This document shows positions 40,859 through 50,906 of a DNA stretch of 64,000 nucleotides, piece after piece (positions within the stretch are counted from its first letter, which is position 1; each line of letters starts with the position of its first letter). The notes under the pieces are model-generated. The model was not told where the DNA came from. It did no database searches and worked only from the letters and a program-made list of their open reading frames with translations. The position numbers and the translations under genes were made by a program. Source of the DNA: Druceiella hillmani (Eukaryota > Arthropoda > Insecta > Lepidoptera > Hepialidae); contig JAYKKI010000067.1 of the NCBI GenBank assembly GCA_039881145.1, positions 816,001 to 880,000 on the forward strand, written 5' to 3'.

Positions 40859-42299
40859 TTATTATTTTTGTTATGTTTGCTTCATGAAAGTAAATAGCGC
40901 GTTATAAAGTATCAGTGAATATTTGACATTCGAATTTTGTTACATTTTTATGAAAAATAGCTAATAGTTTATAATAACTTGTACTCGTGGGATAAATGAT
41001 TTGTAAAAGAAAAAGTAATAGTTTAAAAACTGATCTTGTCTAAAAACAATATTAGGCATACAATTTTTTTGTAATAAAATAATCAGACCTGGCATTTTTC
41101 TTGTTTTGATAAGTTGTTTCTGATGTATAATTCTTCCATTTAGCAACCAATTATTGATCCAAAAATAAATTAATGCTGGTCTGCAGATATAACTAGGTTT
41201 TATATATTTTATCACTTTATGTATTTTTGGTAAATATTTTCCATATACACCGCCTTTTTTCCTGGCTGGCCGGCTATATACTTCTTCAAACGTCAACGAT
41301 CGTTACTTTATTATTTATGGTTCTTAATCAATGTATGCATTATTTTAGTATGAAGTAGATTTGTGAGATGTTGGTTTGTGTTCTTTCATTAATTTATTAT
41401 TTTTTTCATTATTTATTAAAGTCATCCTTTTTTTATTCTATCCATATCACCAATTTTTTGTACATTATTTTAATATTCTATGTTTTTTTCATTCCATATT
41501 CATTTAATTATTACATAAGTTTTTAATGAATTTTTTATTATCAGAAAATTTTAAGGCTTGCTTATACAGAGATGATTCAAAAAACAATCAAATTTATAAT
41601 ATATTGACATCGGCATACCTTGTTTTACTCCTTTCCTTTACACACATTAAATATTTTCAATCTTCCCTCTTTTTAGATATCATGTTGAAACCTAAATTTT
41701 CTTTAAGTGTGATCAACTTACAACTCCAGTCTTTGGTCATCATGATCCTATTTGTATACCCCTCACAATAGTCCAAATTCTTTATCCAAAATAATATACG
41801 ACCATAATATTGGCCGAATAGACAATTGATCTTTACTTGAGAATGCACAGTTCACTAATTGAGATAAGATCTCACGTCTGAACCATGTGAGTAACATGGT
41901 GCATATTTCCATTTCTGAAATTTGAACTTGTTTAAAAAGTGGAAGAGGAGTTATATTATTCCTTACCCTGTTTTTTGGCATAAATTTATTCCCTAAACAA
42001 GTTCAAATATTTTCTACCTATGCCTTTAATACCACTATTATCAAAAGTATTGATAATAGGGATATCATGGAGTAGATTATATGATATAATATGTTATTTT
42101 TTGTAATACATAACATTGTTTGGGCTCCTGAAATCTGACTTTAAACTAGGGTATAGTATTGTAATTTCTGACTGACTACGTGCGTCTTACCATGAATATT
42201 ATTTAGTTATCTGTTCCTGATATTACCATACTTTAGCAATCGACTTAAATCATAAAATATGTCTTCATCATGAGTTGATTTATTCAACTTCTATCTTCG

Positions 42300-43490
42300 T
42301 TGTTGTAAACAGGCAATCAACATTTCGGGGGACTATTTAAAATGGACTGTTATTGCGGACGTACTTCAAGATGGTGTTATTTCATAAATTCTGTATTTAT
42401 AATTTTATTGACCCTGCATTTGAAAAGAAGACAGTTTTCTAACTATCTTTTATATGCTGATGATTATCAAATATTCTCTTACTGCAGTATAGATGAAATA
42501 TCTTCTCTCATTGATATATTGAATACAGATCTCTATCTGTTTAATCAGTAGGCAAATAAACATAATCTTCTATTTAATTTGAAGACCGTAAAAGTTCTTT
42601 GACTACTGATTAATCAACATCTCACATGGCATCATAAAATAAACGATGTATTCAATATACACATTTATACACACGTTTAGTACATAAGTACATATCATAT
42701 ATACATACCATATATACCAAATATATTTGTTACATACGTACCAAATATATATTTTTCAAATTTTACTTGTGCCTGACCTTGCTTATGGAAACGTTTCTAA
42801 ACGTATATTTACTCCATAAATGAAAACTTTTGTATTCGATACATTTTCAGCTTTAAAAATATTACCATATATCTGAGAAACTATCACAATTTAAATGGTT
42901 ATGCTACGTTTTCACGCAATATCCTCAATAATTTCCTTGCACTTTCATACTTCTAATCTAAATACTAATACTTGTCAGCACACGACATCAATCACCTTCC
43001 AGGAACAAGTACACTCATCTAATTCTTAATAATAGAACTGCATTCTATGGATACTCATTTGTCGTATATGTTACTAGATTACAGAATCGACTGAACATAA
43101 ATATGCAAAGTGGGCCCTCATTGTCTCTCTTTAAAAGTAGTCTTTAATTCCATCACCTGTTATAATCATTAGATCGGAATCCCTTCTATAACCTATTCTA
43201 GTCCCTCCCCTATCACAAACCTATAGCTATTTTGCTTTTGTCTACTTAATTTTATAATATTCTGTATTTTTCATATTTACACCTACATAAATTTATTATT
43301 ATGTGTCATGTTTTGTTAAGTGTCAATAATTAACCTCTACTAAACATTTACAGAATTTGATATTTTTCATATTGCGTCAATTGTGGTTAGCACTAGGAGA
43401 TTGCTCTTGTGGCAATAAGTCCGCCACCATATATTTGGTTTTCTAAGCTTACAGTGCATTATCATAAAGAAATAAATAAGCAATTATAAA
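42300..43490 (+). mobile_element. Decayed CR1/Jockey-superfamily LINE (reverse transcriptase to 3' end)
   Basis: The plus strand carries a reverse-transcriptase catalytic motif, LLYADDYQIF, with YADD at 42453-42464, followed by DEISSLIDILNTDLYLFNQ, the spacing usual after the YADD box. A stop at 42549 is followed by in-frame remnants of NKHNLLFNLK, and farther on by a frame reading TRLQNRLNINMQSGPSLSLF (about 43078-43140), typical of the C-terminal end of such elements. The last part, with aataagtccgccaccata at about 43414, resembles the 3' UTR of the same family and ends near an A-rich stretch (43480-43492). Many stops and frameshifts: dead. An AT-rich insertion or expansion interrupts it at about 42660-42760. 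Confidence 0.75.
42342..42551 (+). pseudogene. Reverse-transcriptase fragment with YADD motif
   Basis: This 69-codon open stretch is the best-preserved part of the LINE at 42300-43490. It covers the segment from just before the GVPQGS-like region (degraded here to DCYCGRTSRWCYF) through the YADD catalytic box. It is a relic; neighbouring frames are broken. Confidence 0.75.
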
Positions 43491-44605
43491 AAAACAGCGG
43501 TCACAATATTCCATTCATTTCCATACGCACATCGCCCTGACCATCTCCTAGTTTGTTCAAGCAAAGTTTGGAAAAATTTAAAAGCACTTTTACTAGCCAT
43601 TGCCCAAAATAATTTTGTCAGCTTTCTTTAGTTTAGACAGTAATATTTACAGCTTATTTTGGAAATAAAAACCAAATTTTTTCTATATTTTCACTTACTG
43701 CTCAGTTTTTCGTTTGCGGTCGCTTCATCAAACGACTATCATTATTTATAGTAAAAGCAAATTTAAAATGACGTAATAATTGTAAATAGAAATTGATTGT
43801 CACGGAAGAAAAAAGAAACTTTTTCCATTTATATTGGACTGTGCACTTTATTAGTTCGGTTTCTATGAAAAAATTAATATACTACTTTTTATCGTTAATG
43901 AAAACTTTATTTAATGATATTTTATACGTAATTGTAATTCAGAACATTTTTCCATCTCTCAGGACATTTTCATTCCAATGGATGTACTAGTAAAAATCGC
44001 TTTACGAGGATTCCGTATACGCTTATGCATATATAAACATTTTAGGGTACATAGATTTTTAACAATGCAAATCTTACGTCAATACGTTGCCTTGTATAAC
44101 TTTCACAGATATAAATATATTGTAAATTACTCTATAATAATATTATGGCAAATAACGTAATTTTTTTCATAATTTCGATTTCAACAATTTCGGAAATATT
44201 ATGGAATAGGAAGTTGGTGTAGAAATTTAATTTTTGTGAATATTTTCAGCAATATCTCCAAGTACCGTACTACATTACATTGAATTCTGAAAAAGTCACC
44301 CTTTTTATAGATAATCTACATGAAAGAAATTTAAAGAAAAACTAATGTTTCATTTGGAGTCAATAAATTTCTTTACAAATATTTTAGTGTTTTCTGTTGA
44401 AATATGCTGCTAATATACTTTATAATTCTATGAAATATTATTTTTATGTTAAGCGGTTTGAAAAACCGTAAAAAATTGTAATTAAGAATTTTCCCGGTAT
44501 GTGCACAACTTTCATTACCCCACCAGTATCTTAAAAGATAAATTTGAATTAGGTTTAATTCTGTTATTTAAAATATTAAAAACAATTTTTTTTAATAAAA
44601 AAATG

Positions 44606-44809
44606 TTTATTTATAAAAAATACATACATAAAAATTAAATACTGGCTTATATAATGTAACTAGTCTACTATTATTTAATCATAATTGCTATCTGACACAA
44701 AGTTCTAACGTTCCATTCATCTCAATAATTATAAAATTATATCTAATTCTTAGGTTCTAGTTTTCCCATAAACAGTTTTTTTTTATTAATCGATTGTCGT
44801 CATTTTATT
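44606..44809 (-). promoter_or_regulatory. Candidate polyadenylation signals of the chitin-binding gene
   Basis: Downstream of the stop codon the minus strand has three canonical AATAAA hexamers, at 44804-44809, 44782-44787 and 44606-44611 (tttatt on the plus strand). Any could end the 3' UTR. The sequence is so AT-rich that such hexamers occur often by chance, so the choice cannot be made from sequence alone. Confidence 0.35.
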
Positions 44810-45068
44810 AATGAGATTACGAAAATAAAATAATTAATTGTATTTATATGTTATATGTAGAATGTAGTTTTCGTTGCGCTTAATAATTTAATAAGGTTAA
44901 ATGCTTGCTTTACAAGTTAGGGCAAAATTTAAATACCAAACGTGCGAATGACGTTTTCTCTTAAATTATATTAAGTGAAACTTCAATGATCAGATCGACG
45001 ACAATCTTTTATATTTACATCCTCTCTGCAGATGTACGATCTTGCATATTTCATTGCAAGATCTTGAA

Positions 45069-45155
45069 CTAATTTCTCGGCCTCTGCTTGTAGTTCTGTG
45101 GCGCATCCTGGTACTCGGAGTGAGGTTGCTGTCTGTTGTGCGGTCTCTGAGCAGC
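45069..45155 (-). CDS. Terminal coding exon of the same gene (Gln/Pro/Asn-rich C-terminal tail and stop codon)
   Basis: After a tttgttctag acceptor, 28 codons and a TAG stop are read in phase 0, continuing directly from the exon at 48015-48111. The tail is hydrophilic and low in complexity (AAQRPHNRQQPHSEYQDA, then PQNYKQRPRN), with no cysteine and no membrane segment, consistent with the variable C-terminal extension after the last chitin-binding domain in secreted cuticular proteins of this type. The phase match and GC-richer sequence support it. Joined to the three upstream exons it gives about 163 residues of the C-terminal part of the protein. A 65-residue minus-strand open frame over the same place (44990-45187) is in a different frame and is not the coding one. 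Confidence 0.88.
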   Translation of the reverse strand, partial: AAQRPHNRQQPHSEYQDAPQNYKQRPRN

Positions 45156-45284
45156 CTAGAACAAATTAAATATACATATGAAAACAACTACTAACTAGTA
45201 CTATTGACTTCTGAGTACATCTGCGGAATAAGTACAATTGGTTATTTCGTATTAACATTTCTCTCTTCATATTTCTTTTAAATA

Positions 45285-45360
45285 AACCCTTATAGTTTCG
45301 TCATGTCCTTCTGTCTGTATGTCCGTCACTTTCTACTACAGTCTTACAGTTTCAATAGTT
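45285..45360 (-). repeat. Reversed fragment of the interspersed repeat
   Basis: aacccttatagtttcgtcat then ctgtctgtatgtccgtcact is the reverse complement of the tail order (gacggac..., ...ataagggtt). It lies close to the last exon, in the terminal intron. Confidence 0.4.
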
Positions 45361-46278
45361 TTAAACCCATGTGCATGATACTTTAAGCGAATGCTTCTTA
45401 TGAAAGAGGATTATATGATTAATATGAAATAAAATTCCCATATGAAGCACCCGTACATGTAGGAGTAATTTTTTTTCACTAAAAAACAATGGTTTTGTGG
45501 ACGATGAAATGTTTTACTTTAGCTCCCCTTTATTGTCAGGTCAATTAAAACGTCATTAACTAGTAGGATATAATACTTCATTAATATTCTTTAACGTTGC
45601 CTGCATTTAAGATACAAATACGGAAAAGAGCTAAATGTATAATAGTAAAAAAAATTAAGTATTCCTAAGAAATTCATATTTTCACGTCTGCGAAATATAT
45701 ACTGAACAATATGTTTACACAGTAGAAGGTAATATTGATATTCCTCAATATTTCAATGGAAACCCTATGTACTTTTAAATGGTAAAATGTTTTATATATA
45801 CGTAGGTATATAGGGAGTCTTTGTAGCGGGAGTTTTATTCGTAACAAGTTCTTTTTATATATGTTTTAGTTATTACTTTAATCAAAGCATCATTAGCTAT
45901 TTAAATTGACTTAATTTTTATTTCATTCAGCGTTTTGCTGTTGTTACGATTAGCAATAATAACTTTAGTTCTTGTAGTATTCATATGTAAGAGTACATAT
46001 TTAATTAGTTTTATCATTCATGAGTTTATATACCATTTCATGAGTTTTATCAATTTATACTAATGGTAATCATAGGTCTATAGCGAGGTCAATTTTAATA
46101 TCAGAACAGAGATCTAAGTCAGCATTTCAGTAGCAAAATTAAGATTTAAGTGGCACGAAAGTAAAGAAAATAACTTTTAACTTTCTCTCTTAGGCGGTTT
46201 GTTACATACTTTAAACATTTTAAATCTTTCTGTATTCAGTTTTTTTGAAGTAAAGATATGTAATATTTGTCCTATCAG

Positions 46279-46328
46279 GACATATATATGTATATATATA
46301 TATATAGATATATATATATATATACATA

Positions 46329-46392
<64 letters not shown>
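46279..46392. repeat. Compound (AT)n(GT)n(AT)n microsatellite
   Basis: TA runs separated by a gtgtgtgtgtgtgt block. Confidence 0.95.
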
Positions 46393-46396
<4 letters not shown>

Positions 46397-46474
46397 GAGT
46401 ACCTAATTAGTGACGTATCACGTGCGCCGTCCTTTGTGTCTAAAAAATCGAATTAAAAATGTCAACCCTATTCA

Positions 46475-46926
46475 AACCTAAATAAAACTTTATATTGATA
46501 TTTGCGAAAAAAAAACGAAACAGGATTAACGTGTGTAGTAATTTTCAAGCCACAGCCTTGCGCTCCAAGAAACAAATAAAGAAAGCGCCTCCTCTGTCGG
46601 GGATTGTGAGAACCTAATTTATTTTTCAATTTCCTCCGGGAAACTTTTATGCAAGAGACGTGAAAAATTGAGGCGTTATTACGTTGGCCTCTGTTGTGCT
46701 CCACGCGTCTGAGGATAGGTACATACTTGTATGATGTTGGAATTTAGTTGGAGATTAAATAATTTTATGTAGCTACGTTGTGGAATAATATTGGACCATC
46801 AACGACTAATATCAGTCACAAGCTTGATACAATTGATTGATTTTTAAAGATAGTAGATGACAAATTTTAAAGTTATAATTAGAAAAGTTTGTTTGTTAGT
46901 TGTTTTTATAACGAGTAACTCAATAA

Positions 46927-46930
<4 letters not shown>
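46475..46930 (-). repeat. 440-base repeat, minus-oriented copy, in the last intron of the gene
   Basis: Inverted partner of 17630-18070. A 78-residue open frame on the minus strand (46468-46704) crosses the core; in the other copy the same frame has an early stop but is then open for about 60 codons without indels, with mostly replacement differences. That argues for a repeat and not a gene. Confidence 0.85.
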
Positions 46931-46989
<59 letters not shown>

Positions 46990-46991
46990 AT
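46930..46991. repeat. (AT)n microsatellite
   Basis: TA run immediately adjoining the inverted copy of the 440-base repeat. Confidence 0.95.
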
Positions 46992-47438
46992 ATGTTCTCT
47001 AAAATAGTTTCATATGCAGAAAATTATCTTGCGTTTCTCAAGGACTATCAGATCTCGACACATTACTACGGTATTCCTAATAATTTTAAGTTGACTTGTG
47101 GAAACACTGCTACTTTCGTGATTAACATAGACGTAGTTTGGAAAGGAGGGAAATTTATTCGTTCGGAGGTTTTTAAAAAATATTTTTAATTTCGTATTAA
47201 CGATATTCCACAAGATACCTGTGCATATGAACGTACTAATTTTTTTTCCTCTGAAATTTCCTTACAAATATTTTTGCGGAATATCGATTCAGATATTTGC
47301 GTGTTAATATGTCTTATTATTATTAAATTTAAAAACTTTTAAGTTGAATGGATACTGAAAAAAAGCCACGTTTGAATGAACTTACAATGTTTTCTTTTTC
47401 TTTCTAGGCCCGGAATTATACAATGAAAAAAAAAATTT

Positions 47439-47700
47439 GTCATAATTAAATGAAACTACGTGATGCAATATTATTCCTACTTTCTTTAATTTCTTTAACA
47501 CGACCTAGGTTTTGTTGTATTACAACATCTTCAAGTGGGATATTAGTAAAGATCTTCTTCTCGCAAGAATCTTCTTAGCAAGAATCTTTGCTAATATCCC
47601 ACCTGAAGATGTTGTAATACAACGAAACCTAGGTCGTGTTAAAGAAATTAAAGAAAGTAGAAATAATACTACATCACGTAGTTTCATTTAATTGTGAATA
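47439..47700. repeat. Palindromic (foldback) element, complete copy with enlarged loop
   Basis: Same family as 62807-63030. Both arms are complete; the centre is expanded to about 45 bases by a partly duplicated cttcttctcgcaagaat-like segment. It lies in the last intron of the gene. Confidence 0.9.
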
Positions 47701-48014
47701 ATGAATTTTTACAAAATTAACGCCAAATATATTCAATATTTAAAAAAGATTAGAATATCGGTATCCGGAGTAAACACATATTGTTTATCTAGTATATTTT
47801 TCAAAACAAACAGATGTTAGGTATGCAATTTGTCGGGTTGGAATGCATAAATAACTGGAGAAAAAGTAAAATAAAAGAAATTAATTTTTTTATTTTACGG
47901 AAGTGAAACATCTTTGCACACCACGTAGGTAATTTTAAAGTTAAAAATGAATTTATGAATTTTGCGAGTATATTATAATAATAGCTTCTATTGCCAAAAT
48001 GCAAGAATATTTAC

Positions 48015-48111
48015 CTGTCTGGGATCTTCGGGTGCCTCCTCTGGTAGCGGAGCCACCGTGGTGGGCGCCTCACAATCTTCCGTCGGCGGCACCACGCATC
48101 TTAGTGACCGT
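48015..48111 (-). CDS. Internal exon of the same gene: end of the last CBM14 domain and start of the C-terminal tail
   Basis: The exon is 97 bases: one base completing the Arg codon from the previous exon, then 32 codons reading RSLRCVVPPTEDCE followed by a Pro/Glu/Thr/Ala-rich tail (APTTVAPLPEEAPEDPRQ). The two cysteines complete the preceding domain with spacing C-x12-C-x7-C, so the whole last domain is C-x13-C-x5-C-x9-C-x12-C-x7-C. The minus-strand acceptor is ttttacag and the donor GTAAATAT, phase 0. It is too short to be picked out by ORF length but unmistakable by domain continuity, splice sites and GC content against very AT-rich flanks. No decayed counterpart is visible in the window, because the corresponding part of the left copy would lie before position 1. 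Confidence 0.95.
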
Positions 48112-50785
48112 CTGTAAAACATGGATTATTATGAATATTGTCCGAAAGAAAAATAGTACCTATTTTAAACAGTGAAATCATGTAACAAATCTAAGAAAGG
48201 TTGCCAAATATTTATCAACAGCGATATTACAAATGTACAGCCCCGTTATTAATAACTGATATGTAACTAGTAGACTATAACATCCAAAAATATGTCTTAA
48301 ATTTGTTATTTATCTACCTATACCCTTACATCATTTACTCGTTTCGGGTATACTTCTATTACTTTATTCATTCTTATACTTCTTATTAACTTTCTTTTTT
48401 TTATATTTTAGGTGCTTCTCATTCTGGTCTTTTAACGCTTTTTTGGACGTAATGGTTTTCTTTCGACTATTAATTTTTAACGTAAACTTTCAACTCTCTT
48501 GCCAGTCTTACTCTCAATTCCTTTAATAGGTGTAACTGTCTCAATATCTTCTATTTTCAAATGGTACTTTTTTGAGAATGACGTTGTTTTGAGTACTCTA
48601 ATTTTTTCTTGTATTATGTAAAAGTTTTTCTTAAATTAAACATAATAATTCTTTTCCATTATTTACATTTTTTCAGCTAATATATTATTGATTTTCAACA
48701 CATTCATAAAAGTCCTGAGTATACTAAATTACATCTCAGTAGTCTTTAAGAGTATATCATCTCGCATTGTATTGCCATATGCTTGTATAAGACAGGGAAT
48801 AAAATATTTTCTATTTGTATATCGTATTTCTTGTCAAAAAACACCACAAACAAGAATTCGAAAAATAAAGTGTGACATTGTGCGTAGAGAAATAATCGTT
48901 TTATAACGTAAAATTTTGAATTTCGTGAAGTTCGTAGTAGGAAGTTTGCTATACATCAATTTGCCACATTTATATTGAAATAAAATCCTCTCACATTTTC
49001 CGTAAAAAATTATTACGTATTCAAGGTGACTGTACACAAAGAGGTTCAATTGTCTTCGTAGACACTAATGTACTCATTTGATTTGTCTGGAATTTCCATG
49101 CGAGCGAGTGGTAATGAAAATGGGAACCCCTTCCTGGGGAAATGAATTCTGTGTTCAACCTCCATAGTTTTCCAGTGAAATGAGTATTTTAATGGAAAGA
49201 AAATTAATTTATCAATTTTTGTCTCTGTTTACTGCTATTAGACGGTTTAAATGTTCATAGATAGAAAGAAATTCCGTTTTATTCTACATTTAGTGAATAG
49301 GTCGACTGACAAGATTCAATTACGCAAAATAAACTTTGAACTTTTTATCGCCTTTATATATATTCTAAACATATTGGTTTACACTAAAATGGCAATCAGG
49401 TTGAATTCTTCTTCTGTGTAAGAAATTGACTATCATAAGTATGCATATCGACTGTTAACAAGAATTATGAAAAAAACAAAAATGTTTCAAACCTTTCCTT
49501 TTAATATAGTATCAATTACAGTAAAAAACATTTTTTTATTTAAAATAAATCGATTTCAAGGTAAAATTTACAGTAAATAATTTTTTATTCTATTATTAAT
49601 TTTAGATGTATGACGTGGTGTACTGATTTAAGGTGGGAGATTTTTCGTAAATTTTAGTACAAGAGATGATCAAAATTAAAAGACTCTTTCCCGAAAAGTT
49701 ATCAACCCTAGTAATTGGCTCAAGTCCTTTGCTAGTTTCAATCCGTTAAGTCGTGCAAGTATATATGCATATAATTTAAAAATAGACTAAGAGCTACTTT
49801 TCACCTTGGTTTTTCCGCCCTTCATTCGGACGTCTGTGGAAAGGAAAAATAATTTAGTGTTGTTTCTTCGTTCAATAAGGTAAGACTATTTAAAAATTAA
49901 TACTAGATTACAAATAGAGTTTCTGGCTTCTTTTAGTAAGATCAATTGTCTCTCATTTTTAAGAGTTTTCTAGTGTTTTTAGTTGTTGTGTCCGACCGAC
50001 TAAGCTGTAGGTTCACAGGCGAATTCTTATTGTTTATTTTCATAATTCACAGGCGAATTCTTATTGTTTATTTTCAGTATTGCAATAATTTTTAAGCCTA
50101 ACATTTTTGTACTACGGTCGACATTTTGAGTCACATAGATTAAATTATTCAGAAAAATGTAACGATTTTTATGACAACTCATTAATTAAATTAGGTTTAG
50201 TCATTTCATCAATATGAAGAAAAAAACTCTAATCGTTACATAATTATCCCTCTTTAAGGCTCCTTTTTTCGCAGTTATGTAAAAATATTGTACGGCTATA
50301 TATTAAATACATGAAAAATATAATGCAAAATAAGATCCGGTATTGTAGGACTGTGCACAATTAGTAGTTCACCAATATAAAGTATTCAGTATATATACAG
50401 TCATATACTATAACGTTAATTTCAGCAACAATGTTAGTTTCATATGGAAAATTTCTGTTTGCACTATGAATGGCCCGCGTCACACCGCGTTTAATTCAGT
50501 TAGTTCTGATAGATTTCATGATACTATTAGGAAAAGTAACGAACAAAGGTAAACTTTTATCAACAAATTTCCATAAAAATATGAAACAAACAATTTCTAT
50601 CAGTTCCTTTTTTAATTTGTAATCTTTTGGATTGTACTTTCTCTAAAAATCATTTTATCTCAAAAAGAAGCGCGCAGGAGCACAGTATACGGACAGCTAT
50701 CAATTCACGAGTGGATATAGAATTATTACAAACGTGGGTGATTGTAGTTAAATGTGTATGAATAAGGCGATTGGCGGACGCGTAC
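48112..50785 (-). other. Intron splitting the last chitin-binding domain (about 2.7 kb)
   Basis: The intron lies between the exons at 50786 and 48111, phase 2. From about 49217 rightward its sequence is homologous to the window start (1 to about 1650), so the visible part of the tandem duplication begins inside this intron. Positions 48116-49200 show no recognisable feature beyond AT-rich sequence. Confidence 0.8.
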
Positions 50786-50906
50786 CTGTCGAAGACGAGC
50801 ATGGCCGGACAGCGTTGCAGGCGCGGATAACCACCCTGGCACTGCCAGTAGCGGTTGCATGACTTGCCCAGCGGCACGTTTCCGTTCGCGTCCTCGTTGC
50901 ACAGTG
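50786..50906 (-). CDS. Internal exon of the same CPAP3/obstructor-type gene (first four cysteines of the last CBM14 domain)
   Basis: The exon runs from a tatttcag acceptor to a GTACGCG donor on the minus strand and encodes 39 codons between split codons (phase 1 in, phase 2 out). The translation includes LCNEDANGNVPLGKSCNRYW and QCQGGYPRLQRC. It carries four of the six cysteines of a CBM14 domain, C-x13-C-x5-C-x9-C; the remaining two are in the exon at 48015-48111. The intron that interrupts the domain falls in an ...FD-R codon. The exon lies in the duplicated tract; its pseudo-copy is at 1651-1758. Aromatic residues next to the cysteines (RYWQC) are those usually implicated in chitin contact in this family. 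The Met-initiated open frame across this region overruns both splice sites and is not the true coding extent. Confidence 0.95.

Larger units (their letters stand above)
24463..45068. other. Intergenic, gene-poor tract left of the functional gene's stop
   Basis: Extremely AT-rich with decayed LINEs (32.2 and 42.3 kb), a candidate MITE (34.4 kb), hairpins (35.7 and 38.84 kb), short repeats and microsatellites. GC-richer unassigned patches lie at about 26640-26880, 29130-29270, 30540-30700, 33790-33880 and 39000-39190. No exon pair or known domain was recognised in them. Confidence 0.6.
45156..48014 (-). other. Intron between the last two exons (about 2.9 kb), repeat-loaded
   Basis: The intron is bounded by GT and AG on the minus strand. 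It holds, from left to right: a short reversed piece of the interspersed repeat with tgtctgtatgtccgtc (about 45290-45350), an AT/GT microsatellite (46279-46392), the inverted copy of the 440-base repeat (46475-46930), a second AT run (46930-46991) and a palindromic element (47439-47700). No further exon is seen. Open frames at 46199-46393 and 46857-47189 are mostly translated (TA)n. Confidence 0.85.

Noticed and set aside
46857..47189. 110-codon plus frame
   Set aside because: Largely translated (TA)n giving YIYIYI.
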